The notes beneath the pieces were generated by a model. It saw only the letters and a list, made by a program, of their open reading frames with translations. It did not search any database and was not told the origin of the DNA. DNA of 64,000 nucleotides from contig NZ_AP025730.1 in assembly GCF_023734135.1 (NCBI RefSeq), forward strand, positions 5,828,001-5,892,000. The letters are read 5' to 3'. The translations under genes were made by a program, and so were the position numbers. This document shows positions 18,779-28,365 of this stretch, one piece after another. Every line of letters starts with the position of its first letter. Within the stretch, counting starts at the first letter, position 1. Source of the stretch: Sphaerotilus microaerophilus (GTDB lineage: Bacteria > Pseudomonadota > Gammaproteobacteria > Burkholderiales > Burkholderiaceae_C).

Positions 18779-18804
18779 CAATTGCATTTGTGCAAATACA
18801 ATTG
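18779..18804. promoter_or_regulatory. Palindromic operator before the glycosyltransferase fusion gene
   Basis: The 20 bp at 18782-18801 are a palindrome with 8 of 10 matching half-site positions: half-sites TTGCATTTGT and TTGTATTTGC. It contains the perfect core ATTTG-TG-CAAAT (18786-18797). Two CAATTG hexamers flank it at 18779 and 18799. Size and symmetry fit a MarR-type site, and a MarR gene ends 160 bp upstream. Confidence 0.6.
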
Positions 18805-18832
18805 CCACCCACTTCTCCCACTTGAGGCCCCC

Positions 18833-20407
18833 ATGACCCGTTTGACGCCGGCCTTCCTGAGTCGATTGCTCAGCCGCCTCGACCCCAGGTCCTGGTGGTC
18901 CCGATGGGGCCACTGGCCCTGGACGTCCAGACGGCACGGTGACACCCCGGTTCGGGCCGCGGTCCCCCGGCTCCCCCTCGCCTCCTGCGCCACGGTGGTC
19001 ATTCCGGCACTGAACGAGGCGCGCCGCATCGCCGACGTGGTGCGACATGCGCTGGCGGACCCGGCGACGGCCGAAGTGATCGTGGTGGACGACAGTTCCA
19101 TCGACGCGACGGCGGAACTCGCACGTGACGCTGGCGCCCGGGTGATCCTGAGCAGCATGCTGGGCAAGGGACCGTCGATGCGCGACGGGCTTGAGCTGGC
19201 ACGCGAGGAGTTGATCGTCTACCTGGACGGCGACCTGGCCGGCCTGCGCCCGGGCCTGATCAGCGACCTGTGCCGGCCACTGCTTCGCGGCGAGGCGGAC
19301 TTCGTGAAGGCCTGCTTCGGTCGCAGCGGCGGGCGGGTCACCGAGCTGACCGCCAAGCCGATGCTGAAGGTCTTCTTTCCAGAAGTCGCACATTTCGCCC
19401 AGCCACTGGGTGGCATCATCGCCGCGCGCCGCAGCCTGCTGCACTCGCTGCGCTTCGAGGACGGCTATGGCGTGGACATCGGCTTGCTCATCGGTGCCGC
19501 ACGCGCAGGAGCCCGGCTGGCCGAAGTCGATATCGGTTCCCTCGAGAACGACAGCCAGCCCCTGCACGACCTCACCATGATGGCCAACGAGGTCTCCCGC
19601 GTCATCTACGCCCACGCCCGCCAGACCGGGCGCCTGCATGTCGAGCAGGTCGTGGCGATGAACGAAATGCAACGCCAGGCGGCGGCGAGCATCGAGCTGG
19701 TGCTTTCCCGCCGTCGTGGGCGCCAGCGCCTGTTGCTGCTCGACATGGATGGCACGCTCACGACCAGTCGCTTCGTGGTCGACCTCGCGCTGTCCACCGG
19801 CCGCGAAGCGCGCCTGCAGCCGTTGCTGGACCACCCCAACGACGATGCAGCCACGCGCAGCCAACGCATTGCGGAGCTGTTTCGCTTCGTGCACCGAGAA
19901 GAGTTCGAGAGGGTGGCGCGCCAAACCGAGTTGCGCCCGGATGCCATCGAGTTCATCAACCGCATGCGCCGGGCCGGCTTCATGGTGGGGGTGGTGTCTG
20001 ACAGCTGGTTCGTGGCCGCGGACATCATCCGGCGCCGCGTGTTCGCCGACTTTGCCCTGGCCCACCTGCTGCAGTTCGACAACGATGTCTGTACCGGGGT
20101 ACTGCGCCTGAACCCGGCCTTCCTGGATGCCGCAGGCGCACAGATCAGCGTCTGCAAGAGCCATGTCCTGCGCCGCTTCCGCGCCGATACACAGCCCCCT
20201 GCCGTGACTGAATGCTGGGCGATCGGCGACAACTTGAATGATCTGGGCATGCTCACCGCAGCTGACAGGCCGCTCGCCATGGCGCCACGTTCACCAATAC
20301 TCAGCCAGGTGCCAGGTGTGACCATCGTCTCGTCATTTGCCGAGCTGCTGGCGCTGGTCCCTGCGCCACGGGCGCCACTGGCACCTGTGCCGGCCCTGCC
20401 ATCTTGA
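18833..20407 (+). CDS. Fusion of GpgS-like glycosyltransferase (GT81) and HAD phosphatase
   Basis: 524 residues from the ATG at 18833. Residues 52-290: GT-A fold with VVIPALNEARRI, IVVDDSSIDATAELA, GKGPSMRDGL and the metal site YLDGDL (130-135). The stretch GGRVTELTAKPML (167-179), FAQPLGGIIAARR (188-200) and GYGVDIGLLI (211-220) match glucosyl-3-phosphoglycerate synthase as I know it. Residues 298-510: HAD phosphatase with LLLDMDGTLT (Asp304, Asp306), VVSDSW, Lys442 and GDNLNDLGML (465-474), close to the SerB type. One protein could therefore transfer glucose (or another hexose) from a nucleotide sugar to 3-phosphoglycerate and remove the phosphate, yielding glucosylglycerate, a compatible solute. 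The donor and acceptor are inference. Neighbours are ion antiporters, which fits osmotic or pH stress. Confidence 0.8.
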   Translation: MTRLTPAFLSRLLSRLDPRSWWSRWGHWPWTSRRHGDTPVRAAVPRLPLASCATVVIPALNEARRIADVVRHALADPATAEVIVVDDSSIDATAELARDAGARVILSSMLGKGPSMRDGLELAREELIVYLDGDLAGLRPGLISDLCRPLLRGEADFVKACFGRSGGRVTELTAKPMLKVFFPEVAHFAQPLGGIIAARRSLLHSLRFEDGYGVDIGLLIGAARAGARLAEVDIGSLENDSQPLHDLTMMANEVSRVIYAHARQTGRLHVEQVVAMNEMQRQAAASIELVLSRRRGRQRLLLLDMDGTLTTSRFVVDLALSTGREARLQPLLDHPNDDAATRSQRIAELFRFVHREEFERVARQTELRPDAIEFINRMRRAGFMVGVVSDSWFVAADIIRRRVFADFALAHLLQFDNDVCTGVLRLNPAFLDAAGAQISVCKSHVLRRFRADTQPPAVTECWAIGDNLNDLGMLTAADRPLAMAPRSPILSQVPGVTIVSSFAELLALVPAPRAPLAPVPALPS

Positions 20408-20446
20408 CGTCCGGGGACCCTGCGCCTCCAAGCCCGCCTCTGACCC

Positions 20447-21715
20447 ATGCCCCCCTCCCCGACCACCGTCCAGATGATCGGCGCCACGCTTTTCGCGCTG
20501 GCCGTCGCCCACACCTTCGCCACCAAGTTCTTCGAGCGCCTGGCCCACTCCCAGCCTCGCCACGCTGGCCTCTGGCACCTGCTGGGCGAGGTAGAGGTGG
20601 TGTTTGGCTTCTGGGCGATGGTGCTGATGCTGTCGATGTTCGCGCTCGCTGGAAAGCAGGACGCCACCGGCTACCTCGAATCACGCAACTTCACCGAGCC
20701 GATGTTCGTCTTCGCCATCATGGTGATCGCCGGCACCCGCGCCGTTCTTCAATTCGCCGGATCGCTCGTGCGGCTGGCGGCGCGCTTCACCCCGCTGCCG
20801 CAGGGCATGGCGATGTACTTCCTCGTGCTGGCGCTGGTGCCGCTGCTGGGTTCGTTCATCACCGAGCCCGCCGCCATGACGCTGGCCGCGCTGATGCTGC
20901 GCGAGACGTTGTTCTCACGGCCGATATCGACCCGGCTGAAGTACAGCACGCTGGGCGTGCTTTTCGTCAACATCTCGATCGGCGGCACGCTCACCCCCTT
21001 TGCCGCGCCGCCGGTGCTGATGGTGGCGGGTGTCTGGGGTTGGGACATCGTCTACATGATCAGCCATTTCGGATGGAAGGCGGCGCTGGCGGTGGCGGTG
21101 AATGCGGGCTGCGCGATGCTGCTGTTCCGTCGGGAGCTGGACCACATGGGACAGCGCAGCACGGTTGATGCCGCCCCGGCGCGCGTACCCGCCAGCGTCA
21201 TCGCGGTGCACCTGCTGTTCCTGCTCGGCGTGGTGGTGTTCGCCCATCATCCCGCCGTGTTCATGGGACTGTTCCTGTTCTTCCTGGGCTTTGCCACGGC
21301 GTACGAGCGCCATCAGGACCGGCTGATCCTGCGCGAAGCGTTGCTGGTGGCCTTCTTCCTGGCCGGGCTGGTGGTCCTGGGTGGCCAGCAGCAGTGGTGG
21401 CTGCAACCGCTGTTGATGGGCATGGACGCGACCACTGTCTACTTCGGCGCCACGGCGCTGACGGCCATCACCGACAACGCGGCGCTGACCTACCTGGGCT
21501 CACTGGTGCCTGGCCTGAGCGAGGAGTTCAAGGTGGCCCTGGTGGCCGGCGCAGTCACCGGCGGAGGCCTGACGGTGATCGCCAATGCCCCCAACCCAGC
21601 AGGCGTGGCCATCCTGCGTTCGAAGTTCGAGGACGGCGCCATTCACCCGCTCGGCTTGCTGGTCGCCGCCCTGCCGCCCACCGTGGTGGCCGTTCTGGCA
21701 TTCCAGCTGCTGTGA
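20447..21715 (+). CDS. Putative Na+/H+ antiporter (PF07399-type)
   Basis: 422 residues, about 11 hydrophobic helices. Two polar-in-membrane segments stand out: LLGSFITEPAAMTLAALML near 140 and YFGATALTAITDNAALTYLGSL near 345, the latter with the Asp-Asn pair usual in ion-transporter (IT) superfamily antiporters; both are quoted from longer helices. SIGGTLTPFAAPPVLMVA is also typical. The fit is to the small family annotated as putative Na+/H+ antiporter. Starts 39 bp after the glycosyltransferase fusion on the same strand, so both may answer to salt stress. Confidence 0.75.
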   Translation: MPPSPTTVQMIGATLFALAVAHTFATKFFERLAHSQPRHAGLWHLLGEVEVVFGFWAMVLMLSMFALAGKQDATGYLESRNFTEPMFVFAIMVIAGTRAVLQFAGSLVRLAARFTPLPQGMAMYFLVLALVPLLGSFITEPAAMTLAALMLRETLFSRPISTRLKYSTLGVLFVNISIGGTLTPFAAPPVLMVAGVWGWDIVYMISHFGWKAALAVAVNAGCAMLLFRRELDHMGQRSTVDAAPARVPASVIAVHLLFLLGVVVFAHHPAVFMGLFLFFLGFATAYERHQDRLILREALLVAFFLAGLVVLGGQQQWWLQPLLMGMDATTVYFGATALTAITDNAALTYLGSLVPGLSEEFKVALVAGAVTGGGLTVIANAPNPAGVAILRSKFEDGAIHPLGLLVAALPPTVVAVLAFQLL

Positions 21716-21730
21716 CCACTGTCCGCCACC

Positions 21731-22747
21731 TCAATGTCCGTGCACGTACTGCACGACCGCATTGAGCAGATACAAGGCCAGCAGCACGATGCTCACCCAA
21801 CTGGCCAAACGCCATACCCGCCGCGCAGGACGGCAGGCCAGCGCCACGATCACCGCCGCGCTCATCAGTGCGGCCATCACAGCGGACACCGCGTGCACCG
21901 GTGCCACGGCCGACCAGATCGGACCGGACGTATGGGCGACATCGTCCAACACGAGGATCAGCACATCGAACAGGTTGCTGCCCAGCAAGTTGCCGAATGC
22001 CAGATCCACCGCGCCGATACGGATGGCGCCCCAGGTGGTCGCCAACTCCGGCAGCGATGTGGCCATTGCCACGAAGAGCGTGCCGACGAACGACGACGAC
22101 CAGCCCATCGCCCGAGCGATCTGTACCCCCAGGTGCGGCAGCCAGATGCCCATCGCGACGATGACCGCTGAAGCCATGCTGTAGCCCATCAGCGCCTGCT
22201 TGAGCGTCATCGTCCCGGGGGCGGGCGTGACGCCACTGGCCCCGTTGCGCTGCTCGGCATCGAAGAGCAGCCGCATTGAACCGGCATACAGGACCAGCAG
22301 GACGACGCTGGCCAGGCTGATGTGGCCGATGGCCGGCACGGTCCCTTCGCGAGACAACATCAGGGCGAGCGCGACGGCAGCGCACAAACCCACACCCAGA
22401 CCGGCCGCGAGCATGTGCGAAGACGATGCCTGCGCGTAGAGCGGTCCGCGGCGATGCAGCACGTCCGCCACGGCCAGGATCGCCAGGTTGAAGACGCAGC
22501 TGCCCAGCGCGTCCCCCACGGCGATGTCCGGCGCTCCGGCCAGCACCACGGCGCTCAGGCCGGTGACCATTTCCGGCAAGGACGTCACCGTGGCCACCAG
22601 CACCAGGCCCACCCAGCTGCGAGACAGCCCGGTCAACGCAGCAATGCGCTCACCGTACCGACTCAACCGAAGGCCGGCCAACGCAATCACCACGAGGCAG
22701 ACCACGAACTCCAGCCAGATCTGCAGCAGGGCCTCAGCTGGCAACAT
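21731..22747 (-). CDS. Calcium/sodium antiporter, CaCA family
   Basis: 338 residues from the ATG at 22747; the open frame continues far upstream but without family match. Two inverted alpha-repeats: VATVTSLPEMVTGL with GDALGSCVFNLAIL in the first half and VAMATSLPELATTW with GNLLGSNLFDVLIL in the second. TSLPE plus G-N/D-x-x-G-S-x-x-x-N/D is the cation-binding signature of YrbG/CAX-like exchangers. About ten membrane helices. Convergent with the Na+/H+ antiporter gene (15 bp between stops). Confidence 0.88.
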   Translation of the reverse strand: MLPAEALLQIWLEFVVCLVVIALAGLRLSRYGERIAALTGLSRSWVGLVLVATVTSLPEMVTGLSAVVLAGAPDIAVGDALGSCVFNLAILAVADVLHRRGPLYAQASSSHMLAAGLGVGLCAAVALALMLSREGTVPAIGHISLASVVLLVLYAGSMRLLFDAEQRNGASGVTPAPGTMTLKQALMGYSMASAVIVAMGIWLPHLGVQIARAMGWSSSFVGTLFVAMATSLPELATTWGAIRIGAVDLAFGNLLGSNLFDVLILVLDDVAHTSGPIWSAVAPVHAVSAVMAALMSAAVIVALACRPARRVWRLASWVSIVLLALYLLNAVVQYVHGH

Positions 22748-22880
22748 GACCACTTCCGACCAACGCGCGATCCATGCCAGGATGATAGGGGTCGGCGGGC
22801 TGTCGGTCGCCTGCCGAGCCCGCAGCCGTTCCTCGCGGCAGGCAGGCCAGGTAACCGGCTGAGTGGTCCGAGCGGGCAGA

Positions 22881-24827
22881 TCAGACTGCGCGCGCGGTGC
22901 GGAACGCGGACACCGAGCGCTGAAGCTCCTCGGCCTGACGACGCAGGCTCTCCGCCGCAGCCGCGCTCTCCTCGACCAGCGCCGCGTTCTGCTGGGTGGA
23001 CTCGTCGACGTGCGCAATCGCATCGCCGACCTGGGACACGCCCTGGGCCTGCGCGTTGGCGGCATCGCTGACCTCACTGATGAGGGCGGACACCCGCTGG
23101 ATCGACTCGACCACCTGCTGCATCGTGGCCGCGGCATCGGCCCCCTCTCGGCTGCCCTGCTCCACACTCTCGACGCTGGCGCTGATGAGCGTGCGGATCT
23201 CGCGCGCCGCCGAGGAGGAACGCTGCGCCAGCGCACGCACCTCGCCAGCCACCACCGCAAAGCCGCGGCCCTGCTCGCCCGCCCGGGCCGCTTCCACCGC
23301 CGCGTTCAACGCGAGGATGTTGGTCTGGAAGGCGATGCCGTCGATGGTGGCGATGATCTCGGCAATGCGCCGCGAGCTGGTCTGGATCTCCTGCATGGTG
23401 CTCGCCAGTGCGGCCACCGACGAGCCGCCGCGGCTCGCCACCTCGCTGGCGGACTGGGCCAGCGCGCTGGCCTGGCGGGCACTGTCGGCGCTGTGGCCGA
23501 TGGTGCTGCGCAACTGCTCCATCGACGCCGTCGTTTCCTGCAGCCCACTGGCCTGGGACTCGGTGCGCCCGGCCAGGTCCTGGTTGCCCAGCGCGATCTG
23601 GGCGCTGGCGGTGGCCACCTGGCTGGCGTTGTCGCGCACCGCGCCCACCACGTCGGACAGCGCCGCCTGCATGCGCGCCATCGTGGCCATCACGCTGTGC
23701 TCATCACCCGGGCGCAGGTGCAGCGCCACTGCGAGATCGCCAGCCGCCACATGCGAGGCGGCCTCTCGAAGCTCGGCGGGTTCGGCACCCAGCTGCCGAT
23801 GGATCCAGCGACCCGTGCCGACGGCCACGCCAATCGCTGAACCGAACAGCAGAACGATCAGGCCAAACATCAGGAGCAGGCTGTTGCGCTTGCCCACCTC
23901 ACGCTCGGCCAGGTCGGCCTGCAAGGTGGCGATCAACCGAGCCTGCTCGGCATACATGCCTTCGATGGTGCGGGTGATCTCGCTGAACCAGGTGGCCGAT
24001 GCCAGTGACAGCGTCTGCGGCTCCAGCACATGGCGACGGCCATAGGCGATCCCCTCGCGTCCCAGCTCATCGAGCTTGGTCACGGCCGCCGACAGCGCCT
24101 GCCTTTCGCCCTGGTGGCTCTCGACCGACCGGTTCAGCTGGCTGCTGACGCGCTGGAACTGCAACGTCAGGCCACTGCTCAGCGCCTCGAAACGCGCCTT
24201 CTCGATCGGCGCGGGAACGCCGCCGACTGCCAGCAGGCCGGCGCCCCGGGCGCGCATCTGGCCGAGAACCTCGATCATCCGTGGCGTTTCCTGCAGGGCG
24301 CCCGCCACGGTGTAGTAGCCGGCCGGATCGTCATCCAGGATCAGGCCCCAATGTCCCAACACCTCGTCGAGCGTGTCCAGCATGGCGGTGATGGCTGCGG
24401 TGTGCTTGCGCGTGGCGGTGGGTGCATCGACCTGCCTGGCCTGCACCTCCTTCACCAAGCTGCGGAAAGCAGTCGCCGCCTGTTGCCAATCCTTGCCGAC
24501 GGCTGTCCCGCCAGCCCCCGCGGACTGCAACTGGGCTTCAAACGCAGCCATCGCCCGCTCCACCTCCGCCGCCTTGGCGCTGCGAACGCCCGCCTGTGAC
24601 TCGTCACCGGACAACCATGCCGAAGTCAGCCCGCGATGCTGCTGAGCCAGCCGCACCACCTCCAGCAGCGAACGGGTGGGCGCCAGGCCCTCGGCCTCTC
24701 GCTGCACGGAGCGCAGTTCACCCCACGCCGTCAGGGTCTGCATCGCCGCAGGCACCCCGATGGCAAGGCCGCACAAAAGGACCAGCATCACGAAGCGCTG
24801 GCCGATGGTCATCGTTGACATGTTCAT
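22881..24827 (-). CDS. Methyl-accepting chemotaxis protein
   Basis: 648 residues. A first membrane helix at about 8-30, a helical periplasmic sensor of about 280 residues resembling the nitrate/nitrite-sensing (NIT) type ([20 protein letters not shown]), a second membrane helix near 315-335, a HAMP linker ([20 protein letters not shown]), then the signalling domain. The hairpin tip reads [20 protein letters not shown] and continues [20 protein letters not shown], the strongly conserved CheW/CheA contact. There is no C-terminal CheR-binding pentapeptide (ends FRTARAV). Stands alone, with no che genes nearby. Confidence 0.95.
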   Translation of the reverse strand: MNMSTMTIGQRFVMLVLLCGLAIGVPAAMQTLTAWGELRSVQREAEGLAPTRSLLEVVRLAQQHRGLTSAWLSGDESQAGVRSAKAAEVERAMAAFEAQLQSAGAGGTAVGKDWQQAATAFRSLVKEVQARQVDAPTATRKHTAAITAMLDTLDEVLGHWGLILDDDPAGYYTVAGALQETPRMIEVLGQMRARGAGLLAVGGVPAPIEKARFEALSSGLTLQFQRVSSQLNRSVESHQGERQALSAAVTKLDELGREGIAYGRRHVLEPQTLSLASATWFSEITRTIEGMYAEQARLIATLQADLAEREVGKRNSLLLMFGLIVLLFGSAIGVAVGTGRWIHRQLGAEPAELREAASHVAAGDLAVALHLRPGDEHSVMATMARMQAALSDVVGAVRDNASQVATASAQIALGNQDLAGRTESQASGLQETTASMEQLRSTIGHSADSARQASALAQSASEVASRGGSSVAALASTMQEIQTSSRRIAEIIATIDGIAFQTNILALNAAVEAARAGEQGRGFAVVAGEVRALAQRSSSAAREIRTLISASVESVEQGSREGADAAATMQQVVESIQRVSALISEVSDAANAQAQGVSQVGDAIAHVDESTQQNAALVEESAAAAESLRRQAEELQRSVSAFRTARAV

Positions 24828-25016
24828 TGCTCACCGTGTCGTTGATGCGCACGGCGGGCCGCACGCCAATCCCTGACCCCCCGGACTCAAGCGTCCTCAG
24901 ATGGGTACAGCGATGATCAACCGCGCGCCGAACTGAGCAAGACCAGAAATACGGCCAACCACCCGCCCAGATCAGGTGCTCACCGCAAGCGACGGTGCCG
25001 CCTCCTGCCCCTGACC

Positions 25017-26078
25017 TCAGCGCCGCTGCTGCTGGCGGAACTTCTCCGCCTCCCAGTCCGTCAGCGCGCGGGCCTCCTCGGGGGGCAGGCTGACAGGCTC
25101 GGGCAGCGCAGGCAGCCGCTGCAGCACGTCGGCCCAGCAGGCCAGCAGCGCCTCGGCGGCTTCGCCCAAGTCGTCGCGCACCAGCAGGCCGCGGCCCGGC
25201 ACGGCCACGCAGGGCGGGCGGTCGGCGCCTGGCGGCAGCGTGGCGAGGAAGGCCAGAAGCAGGGCCTCGTCGCTGGCCACGTGCTCTGGCGCCCTGCAGA
25301 GCTGATCGCCCAGGAAGACCACATGGTCCGGGTAGAGCACCCCCGCCGCGGCACGGCGCAGGTTGAGCGCATCGGTGGCCACCGCATGGCAGCGGGCCTC
25401 GGCGGGCAGGCGCCAGCCGCCCGCTGCGGTGGCGACCGCCTGCAGGCCCGCCAGGTCGGGCGCCGGGGCGCGGCGCTGTGGCCGGCGCAAAGCGGAGCCG
25501 ACGGCGGCTAGGCGAGCCTCGGCCTCGGCCACGGTGGCGCCGCCCACCACCAGGCCGTGGTTGGCCAGCATCAGCACGTCCACCTCGCGCTCGGCGGTCA
25601 GCGCAGCCACCGCGCGGGTCAGCGGCAGGCCCGGGCGCACGTAGTCCACCCAGGCCCAGCGGAAGGCCGCCAGCGGGGCGCGCAGGGCGTCGGCCGCGTC
25701 GGGCAGCACGGCCCAGGCGATGGCGTCCACCGCGTGCACGTGCAGCACCACCGGGTGGGGCATCAGCGCGTGCAGCGTGGTTTCGATCGAGGGGCGCAGG
25801 CCCGGCGGGGCCAGGTCCGTGCGCAGCGTGGGGCCCACCGGGTCGGCCTCGCCGGCGGCCACGCGCTGGCGCACCTGGGAGAGCCCCACCGGCGCTAACA
25901 GCGGGCGCTGCAGCGCATCGCGCAGCCACAGGCCCGAGGCCTTGACCCAGAGCGTGTCGTCCACCTTCACCGAGGTGTTGCCGCCCGCGGCCTGGATCAG
26001 CAGCGGGTCGGCGCCCAGGCGGGCGGAGGCCTCGGCCAGGGCCTGGAGGGTGGGACCAGCGGCGGTGTCGGCATTCAT
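25017..26078 (-). CDS. Class II aldolase/adducin-domain protein (long form)
   Basis: 353 residues from the ATG at 26078. Class II aldolase signatures: LIQAAGGNTSVKVDDTLWVKASG for substrate/phosphate binding (quoted in part as AAGGNTSVKVDD and LWVKASG), SIETTLHALMPHPVVLHVHA with the zinc-binding His-x-His, and MLANHGLVVGG with the third His. Longer than the usual 210-230 residues: an added C-terminal region of about 130 residues is found in the aldolase-like enzymes of some sugar-acid and polyol clusters. Last gene of the large minus-strand operon, 41 bp after the HAD-IIA gene. Aldol cleavage or epimerisation of a sugar phosphate is likely; the substrate is not known. Confidence 0.8.
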   Translation of the reverse strand: MNADTAAGPTLQALAEASARLGADPLLIQAAGGNTSVKVDDTLWVKASGLWLRDALQRPLLAPVGLSQVRQRVAAGEADPVGPTLRTDLAPPGLRPSIETTLHALMPHPVVLHVHAVDAIAWAVLPDAADALRAPLAAFRWAWVDYVRPGLPLTRAVAALTAEREVDVLMLANHGLVVGGATVAEAEARLAAVGSALRRPQRRAPAPDLAGLQAVATAAGGWRLPAEARCHAVATDALNLRRAAAGVLYPDHVVFLGDQLCRAPEHVASDEALLLAFLATLPPGADRPPCVAVPGRGLLVRDDLGEAAEALLACWADVLQRLPALPEPVSLPPEEARALTDWEAEKFRQQQRR

Positions 26079-26119
26079 GCGGGATCGGTGTGAAGGAGGA
26101 AGAAGGTGAAGCAAGGGAG

Positions 26120-27019
26120 TCAGACCCAGCGCAGCGTGGGCATGGCCCATTGCGGCGTGGGCGGCACGGAGGCGGCCTTGGCGCCCGCTTCGGTGACCAG
26201 GCGAGCGAGCAGCGCGTCGCGCTCGGCCGGGCTGCGGCAGGCATCGAAGTCCCGCCCGTGCAGGCCTGCACCGATGAAGCAGGTGTCGTAGCCCGCGCCC
26301 AGGCCCCCGGCGATGTCGTGCGCCAGCGAGTCGCCAATGGCCAGGAAGTGCCGCGAGCCCCAGCGGCCCAGCGCCTCGCGGCAGACGGTGTAGATCAGCG
26401 CGTGCGGCTTGCCCAGCCAGACCACCTCGGCGCCGGCCGCGGCGTGGCGCTCGGCCAGCCAGCCGGTGGAGGGCTCGACGCCGCGTGGCGTCAGCCGGTG
26501 CAGGTCCGGGTTGGCGCAGAGCAGCGGCAGGCGGCGCGCAGTGGCCGCGGCCAGCCGGGTCAGCAGGGCCTCGGCGCTGCGGTCCTCCGGCAGGCTGGCC
26601 AGCAGCACGAAGTCGGCCTCGGCGGCGTCCTCCACCGGCTGCAGGCCCAGTCCCTCGATCAGCGGCGCGTCGTCCTCCGGGTGGCCCAGCAGCACGCGCT
26701 GGCCGAGCCGGTCGAAGGGCGCGCGGTCGCGCTGGCGCAGCATCTGGTGCGTCAGCTCGCCGGAGGTGATCAGCGCGTCGTAGTGCTGCGGCGTGACACC
26801 GAAGCGCGCCAGCCGCTTGCCGTTGGGCGCGGCGCGCTTGCCGGAGTTGCTCAGCACGATCACCCGCCGGCCGCGCGCGCGCAGCTCGGCCAGCGCATCG
26901 GCCGCGCCGGGGTAGGCGGTCGTGCCGTCGTGCAGCACGCCGAATTGGTCGATCACGAAACCGTCGTAGCCCTCGTTGCCGGCGGCAATCTCTGCGAGGC
27001 CCTGTATCCAGCGGGTCAT
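26120..27019 (-). CDS. HAD-superfamily class IIA hydrolase (TIGR01459-like)
   Basis: 299 residues from the ATG at 27019, with CAGGAG at the right distance; a GTG at 27025 is too close to that site. HAD motifs: GFVIDQFGVLHDG (first Asp, with Gln-Phe in place of the usual Asp-x-Asp second Asp region), VIVLSNSGKR for motif II, WLGKPHALIY with the Lys, and AIGDSLAHDIAGG for motif IV. The C2A cap fits p-nitrophenyl phosphatase/NagD-like proteins. The start overlaps the kinase stop by 4 bp. Probable sugar-phosphate phosphatase or overflow control within the operon. Confidence 0.8.
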   Translation of the reverse strand: MTRWIQGLAEIAAGNEGYDGFVIDQFGVLHDGTTAYPGAADALAELRARGRRVIVLSNSGKRAAPNGKRLARFGVTPQHYDALITSGELTHQMLRQRDRAPFDRLGQRVLLGHPEDDAPLIEGLGLQPVEDAAEADFVLLASLPEDRSAEALLTRLAAATARRLPLLCANPDLHRLTPRGVEPSTGWLAERHAAAGAEVVWLGKPHALIYTVCREALGRWGSRHFLAIGDSLAHDIAGGLGAGYDTCFIGAGLHGRDFDACRSPAERDALLARLVTEAGAKAASVPPTPQWAMPTLRWV

Positions 27020-28365
27020 CCGCACTCCTGTCGATTCGCTTGTGCGGCGGTCCAGCCCTGGCGTGCCAGCCGGGCGCTGCCGCAGGCGGCTTCTTCCTGG
27101 GCTGGTTCAGCCATCGGCACGCCCAGCGCCTGGGCGCGCAAGCGCGTCCAGGCCGCGTTGCGCGCCCCGCCGCCGACTGTGAAGACGCGCCGCGGCGCCG
27201 GCGCACCCAGCGCGGCCATGCGCTGGTAGGCCAGCTGCTCCACGCCCGCCACGCCCTCCAGCAGGCCCTGGAAGAAGCGCGCGTCGTCCGTCGGCCGGGG
27301 CGTCACCCGCGGCGGCAGCGCCGGGTCGTTGATCGGGAAGCGCTCGCCCGGGGCGGGCAGTGGGTAGTAGTTCAGCCCGGTCGGCGCGTCGGGCCGAAGC
27401 GCGGGCGTCAGCTCGGCCATGCGTTCGGCGCTGAAGTGCTGCAGCAGCGCGGCGCCGCCGCTGTTGGACGCCCCGCCCACCAGCCAGCGCACGCCCCCGC
27501 CCGTGCCCAGCCGGTGGCTGTAGAGGCCGAACTCCGGCGCGCTCACCGGCCGGTCGGCCAGCAGCTTGACCACCAGCGTGCTGCCCAGCGAGGTGACCGC
27601 GTCGCCCACCTGGTCCGCACCGGTGGCGAGGAAGGCGGCCACGCCGTCGGTGCTGCCGGCCACGACCAGGCAGGCTTCGGGCAGGCCGAAGCGCTCGGCG
27701 ATCGCGGGCGTGACGGGGCCGATCGCCTCGCCGGGCGCCAGCACCCGTGGGAGCAACCCGTTCGGCACGCTGGCCTGCGTCAGCCACTGCGGCCAGACGC
27801 GCTCGCGCGGCTCCCAGCCGAGCTTGAGCGCGTTGTTGTCGTCGCTCAGGCCGAGGCGGCCGCTGAACTGCGCGGCGATCCAGTCGGCCTGGTGCAGCGC
27901 GTGCGCGGCCTGCGGGTGGGTGCTGAGGGCCTCCAGCAGGCGGGCGGCCGGCGAGCTGCTGCCGTGCGCGGCGCTGTCGGCCGGCGCCAGCTCGGCCACG
28001 CGGGCCACCCAGGCGGCGGGCGCGCGGTCGTTGTACATCGACGCGGGGGCGAGCGGCCGGCCGGCGGCGTCGGTCAGCAGCAGCGTGCCGGAGGTGCCGT
28101 CCACCGCCAGCGCGCGCACGGCGGCGCGATCCAGCCGGGTCAGCAGCTCGTCCAGCACCGTCTGCACCGCTTGCCACCACAGCGCCGGGTCCTGGTGGCG
28201 GCGCTCGCCGTCGGGCTGCGGCTCACGCAGCGGCTCGGGCAGCGGCGCGCGGGCCTGGGCGATCAGGCCGCCGGCCGCGTCCAGCGCCACCGCCCGCACG
28301 CCGGAGGTGCCGAGGTCGATGCCGAGGAACAGATCGCGGGCAAGGTCGCGGGCGGGATCGCTCAA
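27016..28365 (-). CDS. FGGY-family kinase, D-ribulokinase-like
   Basis: 449 residues. Actin-like ATPase fold: FLGIDLGTSGVRAVALD at the N-terminus (phosphate 1), ALAVDGTSGTLLL, VAGSTDGVAAFLATGA (phosphate 2), and FTVGGGARNAAWTRLRAQ (adenosine). The stretch SDDNNALKLGWEP together with the MYNDRAP segment resembles the D-ribulokinase/XK-1 group rather than glycerol or xylulose kinases; this is from memory of the family and not certain. Overlaps both neighbours by 4 bp (ATGA), so it is tightly coupled to the aldolase before it and the HAD gene after it. Would phosphorylate a keto-sugar or polyol brought in by the ABC importer. Confidence 0.85.
   Translation of the reverse strand: MSDPARDLARDLFLGIDLGTSGVRAVALDAAGGLIAQARAPLPEPLREPQPDGERRHQDPALWWQAVQTVLDELLTRLDRAAVRALAVDGTSGTLLLTDAAGRPLAPASMYNDRAPAAWVARVAELAPADSAAHGSSSPAARLLEALSTHPQAAHALHQADWIAAQFSGRLGLSDDNNALKLGWEPRERVWPQWLTQASVPNGLLPRVLAPGEAIGPVTPAIAERFGLPEACLVVAGSTDGVAAFLATGADQVGDAVTSLGSTLVVKLLADRPVSAPEFGLYSHRLGTGGGVRWLVGGASNSGGAALLQHFSAERMAELTPALRPDAPTGLNYYPLPAPGERFPINDPALPPRVTPRPTDDARFFQGLLEGVAGVEQLAYQRMAALGAPAPRRVFTVGGGARNAAWTRLRAQALGVPMAEPAQEEAACGSARLARQGWTAAQANRQECG

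Noticed and set aside
22748..23260. Extension of the Ca2+/Na+ antiporter by 170 residues
   Set aside because: The extra part runs over the end of the chemoreceptor gene and has no match to the antiporter family; the ATG at 22747 gives the normal length.
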